Below, one piece after another: positions 43,338 to 51,339 of a DNA stretch of 54,098 nt (the first letter of the stretch is position 1; each line of letters starts with the position of its first letter). The stretch is from Mycetohabitans endofungorum. Lineage in GTDB: Bacteria; Pseudomonadota; Gammaproteobacteria; Burkholderiales; Burkholderiaceae. The notes beneath the pieces were generated by a model. It ran no database searches. It was not told the DNA's origin and saw only the letters and a program-made list of their open reading frames with translations. Position numbers and translations under genes: made by a program. Location: NCBI RefSeq assembly GCF_002927045.1, contig NZ_PRDW01000015.1, positions 1-54,098 on the forward strand, in the 5' to 3' direction.

Positions 43338-43936
43338 ACGAGCGGTGTCCTCATCGGTTGCAACAGGTCGTAGGTGGTTTCCGGATCATGGGAGACGACC
43401 AGTTCCACCTCGTCGAACAAGCATACCCTGACCCGCATCGGCTCATGGCCGACCACGGTCCGCTGCAGGTCCAAATGGCCGCCGTGGTGCTTGCCGCGGG
43501 CATCGATCATGCCGCCATGGCAATGCAGCACGCGGCTGCCGTCCTCGCGCCGACCGATCGTGATCGCCGCATCCACTAGCGTGACGTCGCCGTCACAGAC
43601 GATCGGCGGGCCATACACGTACGGTGGGCCAGCGTGCGCGGCACGAATGATGACGTGATATTCAACGTGCGCGCATACGCCACCGCCACTAATGCGTGCA
43701 CAGCCGCTGCGCTGCGCGAAGCCGTCCAGTGTCCGGTGCAGGGTGGTTGCGACGTTGGCGCCCGGCGGCAGCGTGATGAGCAACTCGTGCGTGCCGCGAT
43801 GAGCCAGCACCTGGGTGATGCGCGGCGATGTCGGAGGCCCCGGATGGACGAATGCTGGGGAGTGGTGCGCCGGGCGCGGACCGGCCGGTGACGGCCACAT
43901 CGGCGCCGTGTCAGCAGGGAGTATCGTCGGATGCAT
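43334..43936 (-). CDS. PPC/DUF296-domain protein with intact histidine cluster
   Basis: 200 aa. A proline-rich lead of about 40 residues precedes the PPC domain: HELLITLPPGANVATTLHRT, then ARISGGGVCAHVEYHV. The conserved ligand region LHCHGGMIDARGKHHGGHL has H138, H140, H150, H151 and H154, suited to zinc or another metal. The start at 43936 has AAAGGAGAG just upstream. A longer reading to 44092 would add a short CKRCGC segment but lacks a start signal. It lies 521 bp from the alcohol dehydrogenase gene, so it may be a separate unit of the same gene neighbourhood. Confidence 0.82.
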   Translation of the reverse strand: MHPTILPADTAPMWPSPAGPRPAHHSPAFVHPGPPTSPRITQVLAHRGTHELLITLPPGANVATTLHRTLDGFAQRSGCARISGGGVCAHVEYHVIIRAAHAGPPYVYGPPIVCDGDVTLVDAAITIGRREDGSRVLHCHGGMIDARGKHHGGHLDLQRTVVGHEPMRVRVCLFDEVELVVSHDPETTYDLLQPMRTPLV

Positions 43937-44457
43937 GGTATCGACTCTCCTTTTGCGCCGGGCGCGCGCCCCTGGCACCACGCCGATCCTCTGTCCGACC
44001 CGGGGTGACGATGGTCGGCTGGTAGTGGGTCTAAGCCGAATCTTCTGCGTGCAGCCGCATCGCTTGCAATATGTGACGATCGTATCGTACATGTACGGCG
44101 TTGTCTGGTGCGGCGATATCAGAAACGACTCCCAGTGTAGCTTGGCGGCATTGGCCGTCGAGTGGCGCGCAAGCGGACGCTGCGCGGGCAGCGCAACGCT
44201 CAGCGGTTCGCGGGAACACGGTGTCGCTCGATTCCTGAGACGCTGGTTGAGAGCGAGTTGTTCGACTATGCGGGTGGCGCTGCGCTACACGTGCACGGTA
44301 ATGAAGCGAGATCGGCGTGCGTGACCCGGCCGTGTATGAGGCTACACAGGTTCGCGCTTATTCGTGTTCTGGAACGTGCTGCCCAAGTCGGCCTATGGCA
44401 AGATCGCAAAGAAAGCAAAGAAAGGCGTGCGGGCCGGGTCCACGAAACGTGGGCGTC
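43937..44457. other. Intergenic region between PPC genes and the polyol operon
   Basis: About 520 bp after the alcohol dehydrogenase stop. It must hold any promoter for the two PPC genes, but no convincing hexamer pair was found. The CTGTAAGA/TCTTACAG half-sites seen before the permease gene at 52822-52889 do not occur here. Frames in this interval have no ribosome-binding sites or recognisable motifs. Confidence 0.4.
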
Positions 44458-45615
44458 CTACCAGGCCTGCTCGTAGATGGCGAGGGCGTCGGCTTCGCGG
44501 ACTTCACGCGGATTGTTCACGAGCAGGCGGGTCTGCAGCATCGCGTCAGCGGCCATTCGCGGCAGATCGTGCCGGCCGACGCCGACTTCGCGCAGCGTCC
44601 TCGGGATCCCGGTGGCGGCAATCAGCGCGTCGATCCGTGCAATCCATGCCGCTGTCCTGGCTTCGTCGCTGCCGCGTGCGTCGGGCGCGACGATCGACGC
44701 AAGCTGCGCATACTGCTGTGCGGCTGCGTTCGCGTTGAAGCGCAGCACGTGGGGCAGTACGAGTGCATTGGACAAGCCGTGTGGCACGTGAAACAGGCCG
44801 CCGATCGGATACGCGAGCGCGTGCACGGCGGCCACCGGTGCATTGGCGAAAGCCTGCCCTGCCAGCATCGCGCCGAGCAGCATTGCCTCGCGCGCCACGC
44901 GGTCCTGCCCGTTGTCGCACGCCGGCAGCAGGTGGCGGGACAACAGCTCCAGCGCCTGCAGCGCGAGTCTGTCTGACAGCGGGTTCTTCAGGCGTGCTGA
45001 CGTGTACGCCTCGATCGCATGCACCATGGCATCGATGCCGGTGGCCGCGGTCGTCGCGCGCGGCAGGCCAAGCGTGAGTTCTGCGTCCAGAATCGCGACG
45101 TCAGCGAACAGCTGCGGCGCGACCACGCCCATCTTGCGCGCCTCGCCGAGCGTGACGATCGACACCGCGGTGACTTCCGAGCCGGTGCCCGCGGTGGTCG
45201 GCATTTGCACCAGTGGCACGCGCGTGCCGCGTACGTTGCCTACGCCGTACATCTCGGCCAGCGGTTGCTGCCCGGCCACCAGGATGGCGATCAGTTTGGC
45301 CACGTCCATTGACGAGCCGCCGCCGAGTCCGAGCACGATCTCGGCACCGACGGCCGAAGCACGCGCGGCGGCGTGGAGCACCACCTGTTCGGGCGGATCG
45401 GCTACCACGTCATCGATGACAGTGACATGCCAGCCCTGCGCGGTGAGGTCCGTCAGCGCGGGCCCGAGCAGTCCGCTGCGATGCAGGAACGCGTCGGTGA
45501 CCACGCACAGTCGGCTCAGCGTGCCGAAGTGCTCGCGCAGCAATGCGCCGAGCCGGCGTGCCGCGCCGAACTCCACGATCACTGTCGGCACGGTCTGAAA
45601 GAGGAAGGGGGTCAT
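44458..45615 (-). CDS. Iron-containing (group III) alcohol dehydrogenase
   Basis: 385 aa. The dinucleotide-binding half has LGLGGGSSMDVAKLIA, the GGGSxxD NAD motif, and TTAGTGSEVT. The metal site is in TGIDAMVHAIEAY (Asp and His) and HALAYPIGGLFHVPHG (two His). It should interconvert an alcohol and a carbonyl compound. Relatives include 1,3-propanediol dehydrogenase and lactaldehyde reductase. As the last gene of the permease-kinase-dehydrogenase operon it may handle an aldehyde or ketone from the same substrate. Its start overlaps the monooxygenase stop (ATGA). Confidence 0.9.
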   Translation of the reverse strand: MTPFLFQTVPTVIVEFGAARRLGALLREHFGTLSRLCVVTDAFLHRSGLLGPALTDLTAQGWHVTVIDDVVADPPEQVVLHAAARASAVGAEIVLGLGGGSSMDVAKLIAILVAGQQPLAEMYGVGNVRGTRVPLVQMPTTAGTGSEVTAVSIVTLGEARKMGVVAPQLFADVAILDAELTLGLPRATTAATGIDAMVHAIEAYTSARLKNPLSDRLALQALELLSRHLLPACDNGQDRVAREAMLLGAMLAGQAFANAPVAAVHALAYPIGGLFHVPHGLSNALVLPHVLRFNANAAAQQYAQLASIVAPDARGSDEARTAAWIARIDALIAATGIPRTLREVGVGRHDLPRMAADAMLQTRLLVNNPREVREADALAIYEQAW

Positions 45616-45920
45616 TGGCTTGCTCCGTGAACCATGTGGCTTCTGACCTCGCGGCGTTCAAGCATCGGAATGATCTGACCGTAACCGATCCGCTGAAAAT
45701 GCGGCGTTTGCCGATGTTCGTCCAATCCCGTTGCGTCGGTATACTGCTCGAGGATCACAAAATGGTCAGGATCGTGTGGCGAGCGGAAGAACTGATAGTC
45801 CAGGTTCTTCGGCTCATCGCGCGTGGCGCGCGCGAGCGCGTCGAGCAGCGTCAGCACGCGCTCACTCTGCCCGGGCTTGGCGAAATAGTGGGCAATGACC
45901 TGCAAGTAGGGTGGCTTCAC
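45612..45920 (-). CDS. ABM-domain (YgiN-like) monooxygenase
   Basis: 102 aa, one antibiotic-biosynthesis-monooxygenase domain: YLQVIAHYFAKPGQSERVL, then the DYQFFRSPHDPDHFVILEQY block, and EHRQTPHFQRI. These small dimeric ferredoxin-like proteins act as cofactor-free oxygenases on quinols or as detoxifiers of reactive carbonyl compounds. Start and stop overlap both neighbours (GlpP-like gene before, alcohol dehydrogenase after), showing tight coupling. Its substrate here is unknown; aldehyde by-products of the pathway are one idea. Confidence 0.85.
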   Translation of the reverse strand: MKPPYLQVIAHYFAKPGQSERVLTLLDALARATRDEPKNLDYQFFRSPHDPDHFVILEQYTDATGLDEHRQTPHFQRIGYGQIIPMLERREVRSHMVHGASQ

Positions 45921-46528
45921 CGTTGATTCCCTTTTCCACGGTCAGTCGCGCGTTCAGCGCGGCGATTTAGGTTCCACAGTTGACTGTCGCTGGTGGACAC
46001 CGCCACCGCGCCGTGCGCCTGCGCCTGGCGCACATCGTGTTCATTGCAGACGAAGCCCGATGCGACGATCGGCGGCAGCGCCGCATGGTTTTGCTCACGC
46101 AGGTGCGGCAGCATCGGCGCCGGCATCAGCTGCACCAGATTGGGATCACTCTGCTCGATCGCCTTGACACTGCGCGGCCATGTCGAGCGGTCCGTCACGA
46201 AGACCTTCTGCATCGTCACCAGCCCGGCGCGGTTGGCGCGTTGCACCGTCGCCACGCGCGTGGAGACTAAGCTGGTGACGCCAATATCGACGAGATATTC
46301 GACGCCGCCCTTGTCCTGCGACAGCCCATCGCAGCTGTCGATATTGACGATCACGGACTTGCCGGCCCGCGTCAGCGCGGCCACGACCGCCTGCAGCTTG
46401 CGTAGCTCGACGTTGGCCACGATGCCGACTTCGGCCGCGCTGCCGATGAAGCTGTCGAGCTGCTCGGTGCCGTACAGCGTCGCAATCACAGGATGTCGGG
46501 CCAGACGCGCTCCGAGGGACTTGTCCAT
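45917..46528 (-). CDS. GlpP-type glycerol-3-phosphate-responsive antiterminator
   Basis: 203 aa. It has the GlpP family course: PVIATLYGTEQLDSFIG, VELRKLQAVVAALTRAGKSV, NIDSCDGLSQDKGGVEYL, and the carboxyl block FVTDRSTWPRSVKAI followed by LVQLMPAPMLPHL. GlpP in Bacillus binds glycerol-3-phosphate and the glpD leader mRNA, allowing read-through of a terminator. Being inside this operon it probably controls the operon's own leader (52801-52936). It is the only candidate regulator encoded in the unit. The last 25 residues are a basic tail (RRAERATDRGKGNQR), possibly for RNA contact. The ligand could be a related polyol phosphate. Confidence 0.85.
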   Translation of the reverse strand: MDKSLGARLARHPVIATLYGTEQLDSFIGSAAEVGIVANVELRKLQAVVAALTRAGKSVIVNIDSCDGLSQDKGGVEYLVDIGVTSLVSTRVATVQRANRAGLVTMQKVFVTDRSTWPRSVKAIEQSDPNLVQLMPAPMLPHLREQNHAALPPIVASGFVCNEHDVRQAQAHGAVAVSTSDSQLWNLNRRAERATDRGKGNQR

Positions 46529-46537
46529 ATCGAAATA

Positions 46538-48097
46538 TCAGCTTGCCGGCGGGACGATGTCGTCATCCAGGCCGAGCTTACCAGGATTGAGAATGTTCTT
46601 TGGATCCAGCGTACGCTTGAGCGCCTGCAGCACGGGGAACGCGCTGCCCAGCGAGTCGCGCATGTAGGGCGCACGCAGTAGACCTACACCATGGTGGTGG
46701 CTCAGCGTCGCATTGTATTGGATCAGCACGGCATTGGCCGCATCCCACGCACGGCGGTACCATGCGGCGCGCTGCTCGATGGCCACTTCGCCGCGCAATG
46801 AAAAGTACAGGCACGCGCCGTCCACATAGGCATGCGACTGGTGCGCGGAGCCCGCCAACGTACCCGGCACCGATTGCAGTGCATCGACCACGTCGCGATA
46901 GATCGCGGCCAGATCGCGCCAGCGCCCCGCCATTTCCAGTGTGTCGGCGACAAACCCCGGGCTGCGTTTAAAGCCCTCCGCGCTTTTGCCGGTCAGGTAT
47001 CGCGTGTCGAGCCACTTCTCAAAGATCGCTTCCCCGTCCAGCCGCTGCCCTTGCGGCTTGCACACCTGCTCGCAGACCGCAATCCCTGCATCCACAATCT
47101 CGCGCGTGCCCTCGTCGGCGATCAGCAGCACATTCGTGTCTGGCAGGCCGAACTGCACGCCGCTTTCGAGCGCATCGTACAGGCGCAGTGCCGCTGGATG
47201 GGCGCCGCGCTGCATGATTTCGCGGCATGCGTGCAGGCCGGCGGCGAACGAGTCGAAGCCATAGGCGATCGCCCGACCGTAGTCCGGCAGACGGTGCAGC
47301 TTCAATCGTGCCCGTACGATGATGCCCAGCGTGCCTTCGCTGCCGATGAACAGCTGTTGCAGGTCCGGCCCGACCGCTGCGCGCGGATAGCCGCCGACGT
47401 TGATCAGCGAGCCGTCGGCCAGCACGACGTCCATGCTGTACACCATGTCCTCGATCTTGCCGTAGCGCGTGGACAGCTGTCCGGCGCCGCGGCAGGCGAT
47501 CCACCCCCCCACGGTGCTGATGCCGAACGACGACGGCCAGTGTCCCATCGTCAACCCGTGCTCGCGCTGCAGCGATGCCTCGAACACGTCGCCGAACATA
47601 CCCGCCTCCACCTCGACGAGCTGGCTTTCGTGATCCACGCCGAGCAGCCGGTTCAGGCCGCACAAGTCCAGCACGATGCCGCCACGCACCGGCAGCGCCG
47701 CGCCGGTGACGTTGCTGCGCCCGGCCGACGCCGTCACCGGGATCGACGCCGCATGCGCAATGCGCATCACCGCCTGGACCTGCGCGACGCTGGACACGCG
47801 TACGACAACGGCGTGCGGCGTGGCTGGCCGGCCGGCGGTTTCCGTGACCATCGAGGCAGCCCACCAGTCACGGGTCCACGCGACTACTTGTGCCGGCTGC
47901 GTGATCACTTCGTCGGCGATTTTCCGCAGCGTGTCGCATTGCCGCTCCGAGACCTGAACCGGTGCGTGTTGCATGCCGCTGGCCGGCGCGTCGTACGGCA
48001 CCCTGGGCAGGTTCAGCGAGTACGGTGGCGGTGTGTGTGCGCCGACGACATAATTGCCGCGGTTGTAGCCGCGCTGGATGGCTTCCTTGCTGATCAT
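46538..48097 (-). CDS. FAD-linked oxidase of the alkyl-DHAP synthase type
   Basis: 519 aa. A PCMH-type FAD-binding domain (about 90-270) has PVTASAGRSNVTGA and the ISTVGGWIACRGAGQLSTRY stretch. The carboxyl-terminal substrate-cap domain includes NATLSHHHGVGL, with a triple histidine at 467-469, the hallmark of alkyldihydroxyacetonephosphate synthase and its bacterial relatives, and DPKNILNPGKLG at the end. Eukaryotic enzymes swap the acyl chain of acyl-DHAP for an alkyl chain; bacterial versions near glpK/glpD genes lack a settled role. Oxidation of a hydroxy-acid or polyol phosphate is possible. Overlaps the GlpD-type gene by 4 bp. Confidence 0.88.
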   Translation of the reverse strand: MISKEAIQRGYNRGNYVVGAHTPPPYSLNLPRVPYDAPASGMQHAPVQVSERQCDTLRKIADEVITQPAQVVAWTRDWWAASMVTETAGRPATPHAVVVRVSSVAQVQAVMRIAHAASIPVTASAGRSNVTGAALPVRGGIVLDLCGLNRLLGVDHESQLVEVEAGMFGDVFEASLQREHGLTMGHWPSSFGISTVGGWIACRGAGQLSTRYGKIEDMVYSMDVVLADGSLINVGGYPRAAVGPDLQQLFIGSEGTLGIIVRARLKLHRLPDYGRAIAYGFDSFAAGLHACREIMQRGAHPAALRLYDALESGVQFGLPDTNVLLIADEGTREIVDAGIAVCEQVCKPQGQRLDGEAIFEKWLDTRYLTGKSAEGFKRSPGFVADTLEMAGRWRDLAAIYRDVVDALQSVPGTLAGSAHQSHAYVDGACLYFSLRGEVAIEQRAAWYRRAWDAANAVLIQYNATLSHHHGVGLLRAPYMRDSLGSAFPVLQALKRTLDPKNILNPGKLGLDDDIVPPAS

Positions 48098-49773
48098 CCG
48101 TTATCTCCGATGAGGATCGATTTCTCGTATTGGACGGCCGCGACGTAGTCGCGCACCTGGCTGGCGACGAGCGCGTCGGACAAGCCGAGCTCCGCCTTCA
48201 GAATCTGGCCCACGCGCGGTGCGGCGCGGGCTGACGCATCGCGCGCCATCAATCGCGCGCGTGTGCGCCGCGATAGCACATCGTCTACGCTGCGCGCCAA
48301 CTCATGGCGCGCAGCGTAGACCACTTCCGCTTCGCTGTACGGCAAGCCCTCGACGATCGGGGCGAGCAGTGACGGGCGCGCATCGATCAGGTCGCTGACG
48401 AAACGCGCCTCAGTGCCGTAGCGCTCGCCCAGATGCGCGGCCAGCCCGCCCGAGGCGACGATCGCCTGCGGGTCGTAGCCGGCCGCGCCCAGCAGGTAGG
48501 CCGATTTCGTACGGCATGGCGCGCGTTTGCCGATGACTGTCTGCGCCGCGTCGATGGTCTGCTCCGCCATGTGCCGGGAGGTCGTCAGCTTGCCGCCGAC
48601 AATCGTCACCAGGCCGTCGGGCGCAACGTGGATTTCGTGGTTGCGGCGCATCTCGATCGTCTTGCCGCCGGGTGGGCCGACCAGCGGCCGGCAGCCGGCG
48701 ATGCTGCCCACTACGTCGTGCGGTTGCAGGTCCGTCTTCAAAGCCGAGCGGGCGCCTTCCAGCAGGAAATCAAGTTCTTGCCGTGTGCAGTACACGTTGT
48801 CCAGGTCGCCGTCGTAGTCTTCGTCGGTGGTACCCAGGTACGAGACGTTGCCCCAGCGGGTGATCGTCGCACGCCGGTTGCGGCCCGGCACCGGGATCGT
48901 GACGGTGCAGTCGTTGCGAATCTTCAACCACGGAATCGCCACATGCACCCCTTTGGCCGGTCGTACCTGGAGCGCCGGTGCATCCCCCTTGCGGCGCCCG
49001 TCCCAGTCGCGCAGCCAGACGCCGGTTGCCATGATCACCACGCCGGCGCACACGCGGATCTCGCGGCCGTCGGCATGCACGATTGCACCGTCGACGCGTC
49101 CTTGCGCATTACGGGTAACCTCGGCCACGCGCGCATGATTGGCCACCGCCGCGCCGTGGAACGCCGCGGTGCGCGCCAGCGTCAGCGTCAGCCGCGCATC
49201 GTCCACGCGCGCATCGAAATACATGAAGCCGCCGGTTAAGTACGCTTCGTTGAACGTTGGGCAGTGCGACAGCACTTCAGCCTTGGTTAGTTTCTGGTGC
49301 AGGATGCCTTCGCGCCAGCCGCCGGCGAGGTCATACGTCCACAACAGGCTCTCGAAGGCCTTCGCCAGACGCTTGTCGAATACGCCGTCGCGCTCCATCA
49401 CTGGAAACAGGAACGGTAGCCGTTGCACTAGGTGGCGCGCATTGCGGCGCAGGCGCTGCCGCTCCAGCAGCGAGTGGCGCACCAGGCTGAGATTGCCCTG
49501 CTCGATGTAGCGCAGGCCGCCATGAACCATCTTCGAGGATTTGGACGACGTCCCGGACGCAAAGTCGCTTTTCTCGACTAAAGCGACGCGATAGCCGCGC
49601 AGGCTCGCGTCCAGTGCCGCATAGGCGCCGGTGACGCCGCCCCCGACGATCAACATGTCGAATGTGTCGCCGCCCAGGCGCGCGAGCTGTTCCTCGCGTA
49701 CCACGCGCAGTGGTGACGTGGCCGTCATCGCAGCCCGATCCTGCCTGCGCCGTCTGGAGGGTAAGAAAATCAT
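48094..49773 (-). CDS. glpD: Glycerol-3-phosphate dehydrogenase/oxidase (GlpD-like)
   Basis: 559 aa. FAD motif MLIVGGGVTGAYAALDAS (about 40-57), then the DAO-family signature FASGTSSKSSKMVHGGLRY, and the GlpD carboxyl-terminal helical domain (YAARHELARSVDDVLSRRTR). It passes electrons from glycerol-3-phosphate, or a similar polyol phosphate, to quinone at the inner membrane. The ATG at 49773 has GGAG at a good distance; an internal ATG at 49728 is the alternative. GVTGAYAALDAS differs from the usual GINGAGIARDAAG of housekeeping GlpD, so this may be a specialised paralogue. Confidence 0.9.
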   Translation of the reverse strand: MIFLPSRRRRQDRAAMTATSPLRVVREEQLARLGGDTFDMLIVGGGVTGAYAALDASLRGYRVALVEKSDFASGTSSKSSKMVHGGLRYIEQGNLSLVRHSLLERQRLRRNARHLVQRLPFLFPVMERDGVFDKRLAKAFESLLWTYDLAGGWREGILHQKLTKAEVLSHCPTFNEAYLTGGFMYFDARVDDARLTLTLARTAAFHGAAVANHARVAEVTRNAQGRVDGAIVHADGREIRVCAGVVIMATGVWLRDWDGRRKGDAPALQVRPAKGVHVAIPWLKIRNDCTVTIPVPGRNRRATITRWGNVSYLGTTDEDYDGDLDNVYCTRQELDFLLEGARSALKTDLQPHDVVGSIAGCRPLVGPPGGKTIEMRRNHEIHVAPDGLVTIVGGKLTTSRHMAEQTIDAAQTVIGKRAPCRTKSAYLLGAAGYDPQAIVASGGLAAHLGERYGTEARFVSDLIDARPSLLAPIVEGLPYSEAEVVYAARHELARSVDDVLSRRTRARLMARDASARAAPRVGQILKAELGLSDALVASQVRDYVAAVQYEKSILIGDNG

Positions 49774-49791
49774 ACTGGTGAATCTCCGTAC

Positions 49792-51339
49792 TCAACCGTG
49801 ATCGAAATCGGCCGCGTGGGCGAGCTCAGATTGGATGCGCGCGTGCCATCTCGCGCGCCGCTGTTGCCGCAAGCCGGTGTCGGGCGACGGCTCGAACACC
49901 GCGTCGGTGACCAGCGTGGCGCGTGCCGCGTCCAGCGAGTCCCACAACAGGCCCGAGGCGCCGGCCAGGAACGCCGCGCCGCGCAGGCTCGCGCGGTCGC
50001 TCTCGTGGATACGCCGCACCGGCAGGCCGCTCAGGTCCGCCTGGATCTGCAGCAGCACGTCGCTGCCCGATAGGCCGCCGCCGACCACCAGCTCATGCAC
50101 GTCGATACATGCCACCGCCTGGTTCGCCTCCATGCAAGACGTCACCGAATGACCAATGCCCTCGAGGAGGGCGAACGCGACCTCTTCCCGCGTGGTCGCA
50201 ATTGATATCCCGGACAGCGATGCGCGGGCGCAGGGCTCCATCTGCGGCACGCGCAACCCGGTCAATGCGGGGATGAACAGCACGCCGCGCGCCGACGACA
50301 CGGTGTGGGCCAGGGCGCTGATCTGCGCCGGATGGTCGAACCAGCGCAACGTGTCGCAAACCCAATTCAGTGCGTAGCCCGTCGTGGCGACAAAGTTTTC
50401 GAGCGAATAGTGTGAAACGCCGCCATGGCGGCGCGCTGTTATGGCCAGCGTTGCGCCGTATGATGGCTGGTGCTCATGCTCATCCATGAGCGTGGTGCAC
50501 GGTAAGGCCGGGCCCGTCAGCAGGTCGACGAAGCTGCCCGTGCCGTGTACGCACATCGATTGCCCACGGTCGAGGCACCCGAGTCCGATCGCGCCGGCAA
50601 GCTGGTCGCCCGCGCAAGCCAGGATCGGCACGTCGATCCCGAGTAACTCGGGCCGGGTGCGGCCGAACGTGTCCGCGTCCTCGCGCAACGCCGGCAACAA
50701 CTCATGCGGAAAGCCCAGCGCATCGATCCAGGCGTCGAAATACCGGTGCTCGCCCAGCAGATAGGCACTCGCCGAAGTCGCATTGGTCGGGGTGGTCACG
50801 CATGTGCGCTCGGTGGACAGGTGCCATAGCAGCCAGGTGTCGATCGTGCCGAACGCGAGGCGGCGGGCGCGGAACGCGTCGGCGACCGCCGGCACCGTGC
50901 GCAGTTGATGGGCGGCCCATAGATACGGCGAGCGCACGCCGGCGGGCCGGCCTACGCCCGCCACCAACCTGCGGTCCCATGTGGCGGCCAGGCGGTCGAG
51001 CTCGGCCGCATGACGCGTATCCTGCCAGACCATCGCGGGGACCAGTGCCCGTCCCGTGTGCGTGTCCCATAGCACGGCCGTTGCCCGCTGGGTGGCGATG
51101 GCCGCCGCGACGACACGCACCTTTTGCTGTGCAGCCTGTGCCAGCGTTGCGTAGCAGACCGCGACGGTCTTGTCCAGGATCGCATTTGCATCTTGCTCGA
51201 CGACCCCTGGTTGCGGACTGTCCACGTGCAGCGGCAGATATTCGAGGCAGGATACGTGTCCACTGGCGTCGACTAGCGCGGCCCGTGTGCCAGACGTGCC
51301 TTCGTCGATCGCAAGGATGGCGTTTCGATGCGCGGTCAT
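49792..51339 (-). CDS. FGGY-family carbohydrate kinase (glycerol-kinase-like)
   Basis: 515 aa. The two FGGY domains (about 8-250 and 260-460) show LAIDEGTSGTRAALVD as phosphate-binding loop 1, PAMVWQDTRHAAELDRL, GTIDTWLLWHL, the second ATP-site loop VHGTGSFVDLL, and VVGGGLSGSDVLLQIQADL. The sequence is clearly of the glycerol kinase branch, yet it departs from housekeeping GlpK at several positions (for example QRATAVLWD in place of QRETTVVWD). The substrate is probably glycerol or a close polyol. The start overlaps the MFS gene's stop (ATGA). Confidence 0.9.
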   Translation of the reverse strand: MTAHRNAILAIDEGTSGTRAALVDASGHVSCLEYLPLHVDSPQPGVVEQDANAILDKTVAVCYATLAQAAQQKVRVVAAAIATQRATAVLWDTHTGRALVPAMVWQDTRHAAELDRLAATWDRRLVAGVGRPAGVRSPYLWAAHQLRTVPAVADAFRARRLAFGTIDTWLLWHLSTERTCVTTPTNATSASAYLLGEHRYFDAWIDALGFPHELLPALREDADTFGRTRPELLGIDVPILACAGDQLAGAIGLGCLDRGQSMCVHGTGSFVDLLTGPALPCTTLMDEHEHQPSYGATLAITARRHGGVSHYSLENFVATTGYALNWVCDTLRWFDHPAQISALAHTVSSARGVLFIPALTGLRVPQMEPCARASLSGISIATTREEVAFALLEGIGHSVTSCMEANQAVACIDVHELVVGGGLSGSDVLLQIQADLSGLPVRRIHESDRASLRGAAFLAGASGLLWDSLDAARATLVTDAVFEPSPDTGLRQQRRARWHARIQSELAHAADFDHG

